This document shows positions 39,865-49,854 of a stretch of DNA of 64,000 nucleotides, piece by piece (the first letter of the stretch is position 1; each line of letters starts with the position of its first letter). The notes under the pieces were generated by a model. The model ran no database searches and had not been told where the DNA came from. It was given only the letters and a program-made list of their open reading frames with translations. This stretch comes from Kosakonia sp. BYX6 (lineage in GTDB: Bacteria > Pseudomonadota > Gammaproteobacteria > Enterobacterales > Enterobacteriaceae). A program made the translations under genes and the position numbers. The stretch covers positions 158,406-222,405 of the forward strand of contig NZ_CP151800.1 of NCBI RefSeq assembly GCF_038449125.1, given 5' to 3'.

Positions 39865-41963
39865 CACATCGTAATGATTCTATCGGCGAGCAGAATTGTG
39901 GATTCGCGATGAGCAATAATAACGCGGGTAATGTTCAATTGTTTTATTGCCTGATTCACAAATCCTTCGCTGATACTGTCCAGCGCGCTGGTCGCTTCAT
40001 CCATAAAAAGAATTTTCGGTTTGCGGTATAGCGCGCGCGCAATAAATAAACGCTGCTTTTGCCCGCCGGAAAGCCCTTCACCCAGTTCACCGATCAGCGT
40101 TTCATAGCCCATTGGCATTTTCATAATAACATCATGGATATAGCTCGCTTTCGCGCACTCTACCATCCAGTTGTCATCCATCTGTTCCGTAAAACCGCAA
40201 ATATTCTCGCGAAGGGAACCCGAAAAGAGCCGGTCGTCCTGCATCACGCTGGCAATCATCTTGTGATAATTGTTCACCCCGAGTTGCTGGATATCGGTAC
40301 CGTTTGCCAGCACTACGCCCGCATCCGGCATTGATAACCCGCAGAGCACTTTCATCAATGTCGTTTTTCCCGCACCTGACACGCCCGTTATCGCCACGCT
40401 CTCGCCGGGTTGAATGCTAATGCTGAGATTGCTAAACACGGGTGCCGACTGGCTATCATAGCGGTAGCTAAGATTTCGCGTTTCCAGTGCGAGCGCCCCG
40501 GTTTCCGCTTCTATTGCCATGTCCGGCTTTTTGGCTTCCTGCTCATGCAGCGCAATATCGGCGATACGTTCGTTGTGCAGCGTCATCATCCGTAGCTGGA
40601 GCAAAAAGTTGGTCAGGGAAGAGACGCGATCGGAGAATTGCCCGCGAAATACGCCGAACGCCACAAACATCCCGATGGTCATCTCGTTACCGATCACCAG
40701 GCTGGAACCTAGCCACAAAATCACTATCTGATCGCAGGCGGTAATAAAGGTATTGATACCCCCGAAAAGCATATCCATTTTGCTAACCCGGATGCCGGTA
40801 TTGATGGCGTCAATTTTCAGGTTCAACCAATGTGCGCCCCGGCGTTCGCCCATGCCCTGCATCTTGACCGTCGCGATGCCGTACAACGTTTCCATAAAGT
40901 AGGAGGTTGCGCGGGCGTTTCTGATCAGCCGCTCTTCCGAAAGTTGCCGATAATAGCGGTAGGTCAAAATGCGTATCAGCACATAAATAGAGGTAAAGCC
41001 GAGCACCACCCAGGTTAGCCAACTGCCATAAAGCACCAGCATAATCAGCACGCCAATGACCATCACGCCATCGATAATCGCGCCGACTACGCTTGTGGTG
41101 AATGTGGTGCGTAGGGAATCCAGAGAACCAAAACGGGAATGGACATCGCCCATTTTGCGCCGTTCAAAATAGCCCAACGGCAACTGCAACAAATGCCGAA
41201 ACAGCCCTGATTGCCACTGCACATCGATAAGCGTTCCCATCACCAACGATGTCCAGGCGCGCAGCATGCTGATGGCCGAACGCAGCAAGATAAAGAACAT
41301 CAACCCGGCGCAAATAAGTGTTAACAGGCCACGATCGCCAGCGGGAAGGGCGTGGTCCATCACCAATTGCGTGCCGATCGGCATCACCAGGTTGATGCTT
41401 TCTATCACCACAGACAGGCAGAATACCTTCATCAGCGTGCTCTTCAGACCATGCACGCTGCCAATCAGTGTTCTCAGGCTCAGCATGTTTTTTACCGTTT
41501 CCGCTTTGAATTCGCTGCCTGGCCAGGCCTCAAGTGCGACGCCGGTAAAGTTTTGCGACATTTCCGCCAGCCCGACGGTTCGGCGCCCGCGCGCCGGGTC
41601 GTGAATCACAAAGCGGTTGCCGCGCACGCTCACCAGCACCACAAAATGGTTAAAGTCCCAATGCAAAATGCACGGCGTTTTGAGCGCGCTGATCTCATGC
41701 AAATCAAGGGTTAACGCCCGCGTCGCCATGCCCAGTTGTGCGGTGATGCCCGTCAAACCGCCCAGCGTAGATCCCCGCGCGGAGAGATTGAATTGTTGGC
41801 GAAGTGAAATCAGGTCGATGTTTTTGCCATAAAAGCCGCAAACCATGGCGACACAGGCCAACCCGCACTCTGAGGATTCTGTTTGATGCACGACAGGCAC
41901 GCGCTGGCGTAAGCCTAAATCCAGTTTGTTGATGATTGCGCGAAAGGTCATTTTGTTAAGCAT
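39864..41963 (-). CDS. Peptidase-containing ABC exporter, CvaB/C39 type
   Basis: Inner-membrane exporter that cuts double-glycine leaders and pumps the peptide out. The N-terminal C39 peptidase shows the triad Cys33 ([10 protein letters not shown]), His106 (WDFNHFVVL) and Asp122 (VIHDPARG). About five or six membrane helices follow at residues 175-450. The ATPase has Walker [10 protein letters not shown] (527-535), signature LSGGQKQR (about 631) and Walker [13 protein letters not shown] (about 650) with an H-loop His in IIAHRES. All key residues are intact in 699 residues. It overlaps the upstream membrane fusion gene by 8 bases. Its obvious substrate is the convergent double-glycine peptide. 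TolC would complete the channel. Confidence 0.93.
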   Translation of the reverse strand: MLNKMTFRAIINKLDLGLRQRVPVVHQTESSECGLACVAMVCGFYGKNIDLISLRQQFNLSARGSTLGGLTGITAQLGMATRALTLDLHEISALKTPCILHWDFNHFVVLVSVRGNRFVIHDPARGRRTVGLAEMSQNFTGVALEAWPGSEFKAETVKNMLSLRTLIGSVHGLKSTLMKVFCLSVVIESINLVMPIGTQLVMDHALPAGDRGLLTLICAGLMFFILLRSAISMLRAWTSLVMGTLIDVQWQSGLFRHLLQLPLGYFERRKMGDVHSRFGSLDSLRTTFTTSVVGAIIDGVMVIGVLIMLVLYGSWLTWVVLGFTSIYVLIRILTYRYYRQLSEERLIRNARATSYFMETLYGIATVKMQGMGERRGAHWLNLKIDAINTGIRVSKMDMLFGGINTFITACDQIVILWLGSSLVIGNEMTIGMFVAFGVFRGQFSDRVSSLTNFLLQLRMMTLHNERIADIALHEQEAKKPDMAIEAETGALALETRNLSYRYDSQSAPVFSNLSISIQPGESVAITGVSGAGKTTLMKVLCGLSMPDAGVVLANGTDIQQLGVNNYHKMIASVMQDDRLFSGSLRENICGFTEQMDDNWMVECAKASYIHDVIMKMPMGYETLIGELGEGLSGGQKQRLFIARALYRKPKILFMDEATSALDSISEGFVNQAIKQLNITRVIIAHRESTILLADRIITM

Positions 41964-43230
41964 TGATCGGCCCCGCTACGCTGTGCTTCATGTCGTAAAA
42001 CGGTGAAAGCATCCATTGGTATATTTTCCTTTTTTCCAGAAACAGGGTGATCTGCGCTTTCATGCCGTTTTGCAGTGCCATGTTTTTGCCGGCATAGCCG
42101 ATCGCTTGCTTATCGAGTTTTACCTGCACTTTGTAATAGGGAACGGATGTGCCCGCAGTGCTTTGCGGCGCACCGTGGTAGCTCGCCATTTCTTGATGGG
42201 AGGCTGGTGTCTTTGCTAATGCGGTAATGGTGGCGGAAAATTGTCCGAACTTCTCAGCGGGAAACGCGTCGTAGCGGACATTGACCCTATCGCCCTGGGA
42301 AATATAAGGCCGCGCGTCATTGGGTACCCAAACGACCAGATAATGCTCGACAATTTTTTCAGGAATTATCTGTGCCAGGCTGTCGCCAGGGTTGACCATC
42401 TGTCCGACCGTTACGCTTAATGAATCAATTTTTCCGGCGGATAACGCACGAACAATTACCTCGCCATTGGCATCGGTATTCACTAATTCTTTGCGCAATT
42501 CATAACGCTGTAATTCGAGTTGATTAATCCGATTATCAAACTCTGTCGCCTGTGTGCGCATTTGGCTGGTGAGCGTATCGACCTGCAAGGCATTCTGTTC
42601 ATTCTGCCCGCTTAGGTTAAGAAAATTATTGTGTTGTTGATAATAAAGGGCAATTTGGTTGGTCAGTTGATCTTTATTAATTAACCCGCGCTCATGATAT
42701 TGGCGATAATTATCCATATTCTCTTTCATGATTTTGATGCCATTTTCCGCGCGTTTAATAATCGCCGAGGAGCGCGCTAATGCATCGGCATAATGACTTT
42801 TCTGCTGTTCCAGCGAGGCAAGCGTGTTTTTTTTATTCTCTTGCAAAAGCGCAATCATTTCGTCCAGCCGCGTTAACTGGCTGGAAATCTCATTTCGTTG
42901 ATTTTCATTAACAATCCCGTTGCGAGTACTTTTGCTGACGTCAACCAAATAAACCGGATCGCCTTTTTTGATGGCTTGCCCGCCGGAGACAAATTGCTTA
43001 ACGATAAACCCCTGAACCCCGGATGAAATATTGATAGCTCTCGGCAAGGTGGTAATTTCGCCAGTGACATTCACGCGCCGAGTATATGTGCCTGTGATAA
43101 CAAATAATAAGAACGCCACAATAAAAAGCGTACAGCCGGATATTGTCAGCCAGACTGGAATGCCGGGCAGTAAAATAGCGCGTCCGCGCCATCGCATTTT
43201 TCTATTTTCTAACGCTTCTCGTCGAAACAT
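41956..43230 (-). CDS. HlyD-family membrane fusion protein, CvaA type
   Basis: Periplasmic adaptor joining the ABC exporter to an outer-membrane factor, probably TolC. A single N-terminal membrane helix lies at about residues 25-50 ([21 protein letters not shown]). It is followed by a lipoyl/biotinyl half ([20 protein letters not shown]), a long coiled-coil hairpin (about 105-260) and the second lipoyl half with a beta-barrel region. It has 424 residues, near CvaA. AAGGAAAGG lies ahead of the ATG. It diverges from yibF with a 306-base gap that contains a small ATCCTG/CAGGAT hairpin and no further gene. Confidence 0.92.
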   Translation of the reverse strand: MFRREALENRKMRWRGRAILLPGIPVWLTISGCTLFIVAFLLFVITGTYTRRVNVTGEITTLPRAINISSGVQGFIVKQFVSGGQAIKKGDPVYLVDVSKSTRNGIVNENQRNEISSQLTRLDEMIALLQENKKNTLASLEQQKSHYADALARSSAIIKRAENGIKIMKENMDNYRQYHERGLINKDQLTNQIALYYQQHNNFLNLSGQNEQNALQVDTLTSQMRTQATEFDNRINQLELQRYELRKELVNTDANGEVIVRALSAGKIDSLSVTVGQMVNPGDSLAQIIPEKIVEHYLVVWVPNDARPYISQGDRVNVRYDAFPAEKFGQFSATITALAKTPASHQEMASYHGAPQSTAGTSVPYYKVQVKLDKQAIGYAGKNMALQNGMKAQITLFLEKRKIYQWMLSPFYDMKHSVAGPINA

Positions 43231-43536
43231 CTCAACCTTTCCTTAGTTAAAAAACGGCTCGCGATCCTGAGATAACAGGATGGCGTTTCCCTAATTTATG
43301 ACTGCTCTGAAATAGATCTGTTATTTGCGAAATGAATATTTAATGGCAATGCTTAGTCATTAATAAAATACGCTTTTTACGGCGGCGTAATAATACTGAA
43401 TCACTTTGTGTTTCTGAAAGGGTTTTTAATTCTTCTATAACTATTCCGAGATATATGCAGCGGCGGTGGCTGTACAAAGATGGCGCTTAACGTACACTCT
43501 TTTTAATCCCTGCGATAAAACCTAAAGGACAAGGCT

Positions 43537-44145
43537 ATGAAACTGATTGGCAGCTACACCAGCCCTTTTGTACGCAAAATCTCCGTGATACTGCTGGAAA
43601 AAGGTATCACCTTCGAATTTATTAATGAGCAGCCCTACAACGCCGTCAATGGCGTGGGGCAATACAACCCGCTTGGCAAAGTGCCCGCGCTGGTAACCGA
43701 CGAAGGCGAAGTCTGGTACGACTCGCCAATTATCGCGGAATACATTGATTTGCTGGGTATTGCGCCCGCCATGTTGCCCACCGAGCCGAAAGCGGCGCTT
43801 AAAATCCGCCAACTGGAAGCATTGGCTGACGGCATCATGGACGCCTCGTTGGTCTCCGTGCGCGAGCTGGCGCGCCCGGTTGAGCAACAATCGGAAACCG
43901 AACTGCTGCGCCAGCGCGAAAAAGTGGCGCGCGGGCTGGATGCGCTGGAAAGCTACCTGCAAGACGGCACGCTGCGCGTTGATGAACTGAACCTGGCGAC
44001 CATCGCCATTGCCTGCGCCATTAGTTATCTCAACTTCCGCCGTGTCTCGCCGGGCTGGTGCGTTGATCGCCCATTGTTGGTGAAGCTGGTGGAAAATCTG
44101 TTCCAGCGCGAGAGCTTCGCGCGCACTGAACCGCCAAAGGCTTGA
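43537..44145 (+). CDS. yibF: Glutathione S-transferase family protein YibF
   Basis: Cytosolic GST-fold protein: N-terminal thioredoxin-like domain ([19 protein letters not shown] with the Ser of the SPF motif; [25 protein letters not shown] with cis-Pro and the ES/DS glutathione motif) and an all-helical C-terminal domain. E. coli YibF binds glutathione but its substrate is unknown. It has 202 residues. It precedes selA-selB, as in E. coli. Confidence 0.95.
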   Translation: MKLIGSYTSPFVRKISVILLEKGITFEFINEQPYNAVNGVGQYNPLGKVPALVTDEGEVWYDSPIIAEYIDLLGIAPAMLPTEPKAALKIRQLEALADGIMDASLVSVRELARPVEQQSETELLRQREKVARGLDALESYLQDGTLRVDELNLATIAIACAISYLNFRRVSPGWCVDRPLLVKLVENLFQRESFARTEPPKA

Positions 44146-44238
44146 TGACCCATATGTCCGCCTGATGAAAGTCGCTGTACAATCCCCTCACGTCAATCCC
44201 CCTGACGGGAGGGGGCAAACCCACAGACGGGCCATTTC

Positions 44239-45615
44239 ATGACAACTCTTTATAGCCAGATCCCTTCTACCGACCGCTTGTTACGTGACGAGGCGTTCGC
44301 CACGTTATTAACCACTTTCGGTCACAGCCGCGTGACTCAAACGCTCCGCCAGTTGCAGGACGAGGCGCGCGAACAGATTCGTCACGCCCAGGCGCTGCCC
44401 GACTGGTGTCAGGACTGGGCGCAGGCCACGCTTTCGCGTCTGGAATTGAGCAACAGCAGTGCGCTGCGCCCGGTGTTCAACCTTAGCGGCACGGTGTTGC
44501 ACACCAATTTAGGCCGCGCGGTGCAGTCGCAGGCGGCCATTGAGGCAGTCACGCAAGTGATGGGTTCGCCCGTCACGCTGGAATACGATCTCGACGGCGC
44601 CGGGCGCGGGCATCGCGATCGCGCGCTGGCGGCGTTGCTCTGCCAACTGACCGGCGCGGAAGACGCCTGCATCGTCAATAACAACGCGGCGGCGGTGCTG
44701 CTGATGCTGGCGGCAACGGCGGCAGGGCGTGAAGTGGTGGTTTCGCGCGGCGAGTTGGTCGAAATTGGCGGCGCGTTTCGCATCCCGGATGTGATGCGCC
44801 AGGCGGGCTGCGTGCTGCATGAAGTGGGCACCACCAATCGCACACATGCCAAAGATTACCGCCAGGCGATCAATGACAATACTGCGCTGCTGATGAAAGT
44901 TCACACCAGCAATTATCATATTGAAGGCTTCACCAAAGCGGTGGATGAAGCGGCGCTGGTGGCGCTGGCGCAAGATGCGGGCTTGCCGGTGGTGGTCGAT
45001 CTTGGCAGCGGTTCGCTGGTGGATCTGAGCCAATATGGTTTGCCGCACGAGCCGATGCCACAAGCACTGATTGCCGCAGGCGTCAGCCTGGTGAGTTTCT
45101 CCGGTGATAAACTGCTCGGCGGCCCGCAGGCCGGGATTATCGTCGGGAAAAAAGCGCTGATTGCCCAGTTGCAGCAGCACCCGCTCAAACGTGCATTGCG
45201 GGCAGACAAAATGACGCTGGCGGCGCTGGAAGCCACGTTGCGTCTTTATCTGCACCCGGAAAAACTGCCGCAAAACTTGCCGACGCTGCGTTATCTGACG
45301 CGTCCGGAGCCGGAAATCCGCGAGCAGGCGCAACGTCTATGCCGCGCACTGGCAGCGCATTACCCTGAATTCGCTGTGCGCGTGGAGCCGTGCTTGTCGC
45401 AAATCGGCAGTGGTTCGCTGCCTGTGGATCGGTTGCCGGGCGCGGCGTTAACTTTTACCCCGCATGACGGCAGTGGTCGTCGGCTGGAAACGCTGGCAAC
45501 GCAGTGGCGGGCGCTGCCGCAGCCGGTGATTGGCCGTATTTACGATGGCCGCCTGTGGCTGGACTGTCGCTGTCTTGATGATGAATCCCGCTTGTTGGAG
45601 ATGTTGCTGAAATGA
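44239..45615 (+). CDS. selA: L-seryl-tRNA(Sec) selenium transferase
   Basis: PLP enzyme that converts Ser-tRNA(Sec) to Sec-tRNA(Sec) with selenophosphate. The PLP lysine motif [14 protein letters not shown] is near residue 290 and [14 protein letters not shown] in the N-terminal half. It has 458 residues, close to E. coli (463). The last codons overlap the selB start (ATGA). selC (the tRNA) is not in the window. Its presence implies selenoproteins such as formate dehydrogenases elsewhere in the genome. Confidence 0.97.
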   Translation: MTTLYSQIPSTDRLLRDEAFATLLTTFGHSRVTQTLRQLQDEAREQIRHAQALPDWCQDWAQATLSRLELSNSSALRPVFNLSGTVLHTNLGRAVQSQAAIEAVTQVMGSPVTLEYDLDGAGRGHRDRALAALLCQLTGAEDACIVNNNAAAVLLMLAATAAGREVVVSRGELVEIGGAFRIPDVMRQAGCVLHEVGTTNRTHAKDYRQAINDNTALLMKVHTSNYHIEGFTKAVDEAALVALAQDAGLPVVVDLGSGSLVDLSQYGLPHEPMPQALIAAGVSLVSFSGDKLLGGPQAGIIVGKKALIAQLQQHPLKRALRADKMTLAALEATLRLYLHPEKLPQNLPTLRYLTRPEPEIREQAQRLCRALAAHYPEFAVRVEPCLSQIGSGSLPVDRLPGAALTFTPHDGSGRRLETLATQWRALPQPVIGRIYDGRLWLDCRCLDDESRLLEMLLK

Positions 45616-47462
45616 TTATCGCCACTGCCGGGCATGTCGACCACGGCAAAACGACCCTGATTGAGGCCATTACTGGCGTGAATGCCGACCGTTTGCCGGA
45701 AGAGAAACGGCGCGGCATGACTATCGATCTTGGCTATGCCTACTGGCCGCAGCCGGACGGTCGCGTGCCGGGCTTTATCGATGTGCCAGGGCACGAGAAG
45801 TTCCTTTCCAATATGCTGGCGGGCGTCGGCGGTATCGATCATGCGCTGCTGGTGGTGGCCTGCGACGATGGCGTGATGGCGCAAACTCGTGAGCATCTGG
45901 CTATTTTGCAATTGACCGGCAACCCGGCGCTGACCGTGGCGTTGACCAAAGCCGATCGCGTGGATGAGGCGCGCATCGCGCAAGTGCGCGACGAGGTGGA
46001 AAACACCTTGCAGGCCTTTGGTTATCCGCAGGCGACGCTGTTTGTCACCGCCGCCACCGAGCAGCGCGGCATTGCTGAATTGCGCGAGCATCTGTTGCAG
46101 TTGCCGGAGCGCACGCACCCGGAGCATCAGCGTTTCCGGTTGGCGCTTGATCGCGCATTTACCGTTAAAGGCGCAGGGCTGGTGGTGACCGGAACGGCGC
46201 TTTCCGGCGACGTGCGCGTGGGCGACACCTTGTGGCTGACTGGCGTGAATAAGCCGATGCGTGTGCGCGGTTTGCATGCGCAGAACCAGCCCGTTGACCA
46301 TGCGCACGCCGGGCAGCGAATTGCGCTGAACATTGCCGGTGACGCCGAAAAAGAGGCGCTAAATCGGGGCGACTGGCTGTTGTCACAGGAGCCGCCGGTG
46401 CCGACCGAGCGCGTGATTGTCGCCGTGCAAAGCCATACGCCGCTGACCCAGTGGCAGCCTTTACATATTCACCACGCAGCCAGCCATGTCACCGGGCGCG
46501 TGTCGCTGCTGGAAAATGATCTGGCGGAGCTGGTGCTGGATACGCCGCTGTGGCTGGCGGATAACGATCGTCTGGTGCTGCGCGATATCTCCGCGCGCAC
46601 CACGCTTGCGGGCGGGCGCGTCGTCACGCTGAACTCGCCACGGCGCGGCAAACGCAAAGCCGATTATTTGCAATGGATAGCGGAGTTGGCGCAGGCCGCT
46701 GACGATGCGCAGGCGCTGTCGGTGCATTTATCGCGCGGTGCGGTCGATCTCAGTGAATTTGGCTGGGCGCGGCAGTTAAGCACCAGCGGGCTGAACGCGT
46801 TGTTGGATAACCCGCGTTTTATTCGTGCCGGGAATAACCTGCTGGATGCGCCCGTAGCGGCATGCTGGCAGCGCAAATTGCTGGAAACCCTGGCGATTTA
46901 CCATCAGCAGCACCGTGATGAGCCCGGTCCAGGGCGCGAGCGTTTGCGGCGCATGGCCTTGCCGATGGAAGACGAAGCGCTGGTGTTAACGCTGATTGAA
47001 CGCATGCGCGAAAGCGGCGATATCCACAGCCATCACGGCTGGCTGCATCTGCCGGATCACAAAGCGGGCTTTAGCGATGAACAGGCGCAGCTGTGGGAAA
47101 AAGTGGCTGGGTTGTTTGGCGATGAACCCTGGTGGGTGCGCGACCTGGCGCGGGAAACCGGCGTTGACGAACAGATGATGCGCAGCGTATTGCGTCAGGC
47201 GGCGCAGCAGGGGTTGATCACCGCGATCGTCAAAGACCGGTACTACCGCAACGATCGCATTGTCACCTTCGCCAGCATGATCCGCGATCTGGACGAGGCG
47301 CGCGGATCGACCAGCGCGGCGGATTTCCGCGATACGTTAAATGTCGGGCGCAAACTGGCGATTCAGATCCTCGAATACTTTGACCGCATTGGCTTTACCC
47401 GTCGGCGTGGCAACGACCATATCTTGCGCGACAAAGCGTTATTTGTTCACGAAAAGGGTTAA
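45612..47462 (+). CDS. selB: Selenocysteine-specific elongation factor
   Basis: GTPase that brings Sec-tRNA(Sec) to UGA codons marked by a SECIS hairpin. EF-Tu-like domains come first: G1 [16 protein letters not shown] at the N-terminus, G3 DVPGHEKF, G4 TKAD. The C-terminal part (from about residue 370) carries four winged helices that bind SECIS RNA. It has 616 residues. It overlaps selA by 4 bases. No terminator was clear before ysaA, 121 bases on. Confidence 0.97.
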   Translation: MIIATAGHVDHGKTTLIEAITGVNADRLPEEKRRGMTIDLGYAYWPQPDGRVPGFIDVPGHEKFLSNMLAGVGGIDHALLVVACDDGVMAQTREHLAILQLTGNPALTVALTKADRVDEARIAQVRDEVENTLQAFGYPQATLFVTAATEQRGIAELREHLLQLPERTHPEHQRFRLALDRAFTVKGAGLVVTGTALSGDVRVGDTLWLTGVNKPMRVRGLHAQNQPVDHAHAGQRIALNIAGDAEKEALNRGDWLLSQEPPVPTERVIVAVQSHTPLTQWQPLHIHHAASHVTGRVSLLENDLAELVLDTPLWLADNDRLVLRDISARTTLAGGRVVTLNSPRRGKRKADYLQWIAELAQAADDAQALSVHLSRGAVDLSEFGWARQLSTSGLNALLDNPRFIRAGNNLLDAPVAACWQRKLLETLAIYHQQHRDEPGPGRERLRRMALPMEDEALVLTLIERMRESGDIHSHHGWLHLPDHKAGFSDEQAQLWEKVAGLFGDEPWWVRDLARETGVDEQMMRSVLRQAAQQGLITAIVKDRYYRNDRIVTFASMIRDLDEARGSTSAADFRDTLNVGRKLAIQILEYFDRIGFTRRRGNDHILRDKALFVHEKG

Positions 47463-47583
47463 GGCATCTCGCCAGAAATGTTTATGCGAATGACAAATCT
47501 GGCGACTTTCCCTGCCGCGATCAAAGCGCGGCCACGGTTTTTTCTGGCACTCTCGCGTTTTTGGCATTCAGGCGGAGTAGACA

Positions 47584-48057
47584 ATGAACCGATTTATCAT
47601 CGCCGACCCGGCAAAATGCATCGGCTGCCGTACCTGTGAAGTGGCCTGTGTGGTCTCGCATGAAGACAATCAGGACTGTTCCGTCGTCACCCCCGCGACC
47701 TTCTCCGCCCGCATTCGCGTCGTGAAAACCGGCGCATTTTCTACGGCGGTCACCTGTCATCATTGTGAAGATGCGCCCTGCGCCCGGGTTTGCCCGGTCG
47801 GTGCCATCAGCCCGCAAAATGGCGCGGTCATCGTTGAACAATCCCGCTGTATTGGCTGTAAAAGTTGCATGATCGCCTGCCCATTTGGCGCCATGCAGGT
47901 CACGGTGATGAATGAGCGGGCGCAGGCGCTGAAGTGCGATTTGTGCCAGCACCGCGAAAACGGCCCGGCCTGCGTCGACGCCTGCCCGACCAAGGCGATT
48001 CAGTGTGTAAGCCCTGCGCGGCTGCGCGAAACTCGCCTGCAAAGCCTGCTAATTTAA
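47584..48057 (+). CDS. ysaA: 4Fe-4S ferredoxin-type electron carrier YsaA
   Basis: A 157-residue polyferredoxin with four Cys clusters: CIGCRTCEVAC, CHHCEDAPCARVC, CIGCKSCMIAC and CDLCQHRENGPACVDAC, enough for four 4Fe-4S centres, as in HydN and the electron-transfer subunits of formate dehydrogenases. It matches E. coli YsaA (YiaI) from MNRFIIADPAKCIGC on. In E. coli it is next to avtA; here it stands directly after selB because the yia-aldB block is absent. No catalytic partner is encoded beside it. Its 3' end overlaps the convergent transporter gene by 9 bases. Confidence 0.88.
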   Translation: MNRFIIADPAKCIGCRTCEVACVVSHEDNQDCSVVTPATFSARIRVVKTGAFSTAVTCHHCEDAPCARVCPVGAISPQNGAVIVEQSRCIGCKSCMIACPFGAMQVTVMNERAQALKCDLCQHRENGPACVDACPTKAIQCVSPARLRETRLQSLLI

Positions 48058-49767
48058 ATCGTTAAAATTCCATGTCACCGTCAGGCTGTAGCGCCAACTG
48101 CGTTTATCGCTGTCGTAGGGTTTATCGCCGGTGGGGCGCGCCGCCTCCAGCGACAACGAGTAGTGGCGGTTATCCCCGAACATGACCCCGGCGGCAACGG
48201 AGCTCAAACGCTGCTGCCGGTAACCCGGTTGGTTGAACCTGGTGCGCGCGCTGTCCGCCAGAATGTACGGCTGCACGGTCGCCAGCCACTTGCTCTCTTT
48301 GCGCATATGCAAGTAACGCAGTTCAAGCTGGCCGCCATAACCATAATCGCCGCTCGCTTCGCCGTCCTGATAACCGCGCCCGAAACGTTGTGCGCCAAAG
48401 TTGGTGCGTTCCGCTTCGGGCAAATTATTATCCGACCAGTCGCCTTCCAGCGAGGTGGATAAACGCCATGTTTCGGCGGGCAACCAGGCGGCGTCGACTG
48501 TGGCTTTCCAGCGCGTAAAATCCAAATCAATGCCGCTGCCGGGTGAGGTGTCCGCACCCGCGCCGTCGATCCCCTGGCGCAAGGTCAGGTTCCCCGCGAG
48601 GCTCGTTTTCTCGAAACCACGAAAACCGCTCACCCCGAATTCCAGCGCCGGGTAGCGGGTGTTCTGTCTCTGCTCGCCGAGATCGCGCGTTTGCCCAAAA
48701 CCGCGCGCCCGCAGGCGGTAGTCATTGCGCCTGTCCGTATAATCCACGCCACCTAAAACGCTGACCTGTTTTTGCCGGGTCAGCAACAGCGGGTAACCAA
48801 AACTGATGCCGCCGTTGTATTGCGTGCTTTTTTGCCGCGCATCGACCGCAATACCGCCAGGCAAGTAGAGCAGGGGATCGTAGTCGTTTGGGTCATCGCG
48901 ATAAAGGCTACCTTTCACCTGCATGCTCAGCCCTTCGTCGTTGAGAAACTGCTGATAGTTCATGCCGAGATAGCGCTGTTCGCTGCGCTTACCGAGCGGC
49001 AAAAACGCGGCGATGCCAAGTTGATCGCCATAACTTGTGAGGTTGCTTAGCGAGCCGTTAACCAGCGCCAGGTTCTGCCCTTTGCGGGTGTCCAGCGTTG
49101 AAGAGATATCCCAAATATGCGGCTGGGTGGCGATGGCTTGCATCACGGCGGCGCCGTAAATGTTTTTCGGCAATTGCGCGTTAACGTCGACTTTCGTGCC
49201 GGGCGTGCGCGTCATTAGTTGGCTGTAGCGATCAAACGTGTCCTGCGACAGCGGCTTTTCATCCATCACCTTTTTCGCCAGGCGTTTTAAGCGTTCCGCA
49301 CTGTTCGCGTTGTCGCTTTTGATGTTGCTGCGTGCGATATAGCCCTCCACCAGAATGATTTTTATCGTGCCACCGTGAAAATTATTATCCGGCAGCCAGG
49401 CGTAAGAGAGCGGGTAGCCATCCTCGCGATAACGTGCGGTGATCGCATTGGCGAGGTCGATGATGGTTTTGAGCGGCACCGTTTTGTTGGCGTAGGGCGC
49501 AAAGGGAATAAGCAGCGATTTCAATGGGTAGACCGTGCCACCGATAAACTGGATATGTTTCACCAGCACTGGGGTTTCTGGCGTCAGTGTGCTGTCGGGT
49601 TTCGCAACCGTCACTTTGGGCGCAGGGGCAGGTTCGGCATTCGGTTCAGGGATATTTTTCGACGGCTTCGACGGATTGGCCGAATCGACAATCGAAGGCA
49701 GCGTATCCGCGCGGGCAATGGCCAGCAAAGCAGTGCACAGCACTACGGCGCAAAATGGGCGTTTCAT
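48049..49767 (-). CDS. Two-partner secretion (ShlB/FhaC/HecB-type) outer-membrane transporter
   Basis: Omp85-superfamily TpsB-like pore. A signal peptide (MKRPFCAVVLCTALLAIARA) is followed by a Pro/Ala-rich linker with Glu-Pro repeats. Then comes a POTRA domain (VKHIQFIGGTVYPLKSLL to KIILVEGYIARSNI, about residues 65-150) and a 16-strand barrel region to the end; GFRGFEKTSLAGN-like and MFGDNRHYSLSLEAAR segments fit the C-terminal strands. The ATG at 49767 is taken for its signal peptide and GGGA 7 bases upstream; it gives 572 residues. It lies 87 bases downstream of the repeat lipoprotein gene on the same strand, so the lipoprotein is the likely cargo or partner. No conventional TpsA with a TPS domain is nearby. 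Confidence 0.85.
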   Translation of the reverse strand: MKRPFCAVVLCTALLAIARADTLPSIVDSANPSKPSKNIPEPNAEPAPAPKVTVAKPDSTLTPETPVLVKHIQFIGGTVYPLKSLLIPFAPYANKTVPLKTIIDLANAITARYREDGYPLSYAWLPDNNFHGGTIKIILVEGYIARSNIKSDNANSAERLKRLAKKVMDEKPLSQDTFDRYSQLMTRTPGTKVDVNAQLPKNIYGAAVMQAIATQPHIWDISSTLDTRKGQNLALVNGSLSNLTSYGDQLGIAAFLPLGKRSEQRYLGMNYQQFLNDEGLSMQVKGSLYRDDPNDYDPLLYLPGGIAVDARQKSTQYNGGISFGYPLLLTRQKQVSVLGGVDYTDRRNDYRLRARGFGQTRDLGEQRQNTRYPALEFGVSGFRGFEKTSLAGNLTLRQGIDGAGADTSPGSGIDLDFTRWKATVDAAWLPAETWRLSTSLEGDWSDNNLPEAERTNFGAQRFGRGYQDGEASGDYGYGGQLELRYLHMRKESKWLATVQPYILADSARTRFNQPGYRQQRLSSVAAGVMFGDNRHYSLSLEAARPTGDKPYDSDKRSWRYSLTVTWNFNDLN

Positions 49768-49854
49768 CACGTCGTCCCTTTGATGTTCCCTCCACGGGAG
49801 GGCGAAAGTGTTGCTGTGAAGAGGTGCCCCCAGGCGGGGGCACAAAAGTACTGA

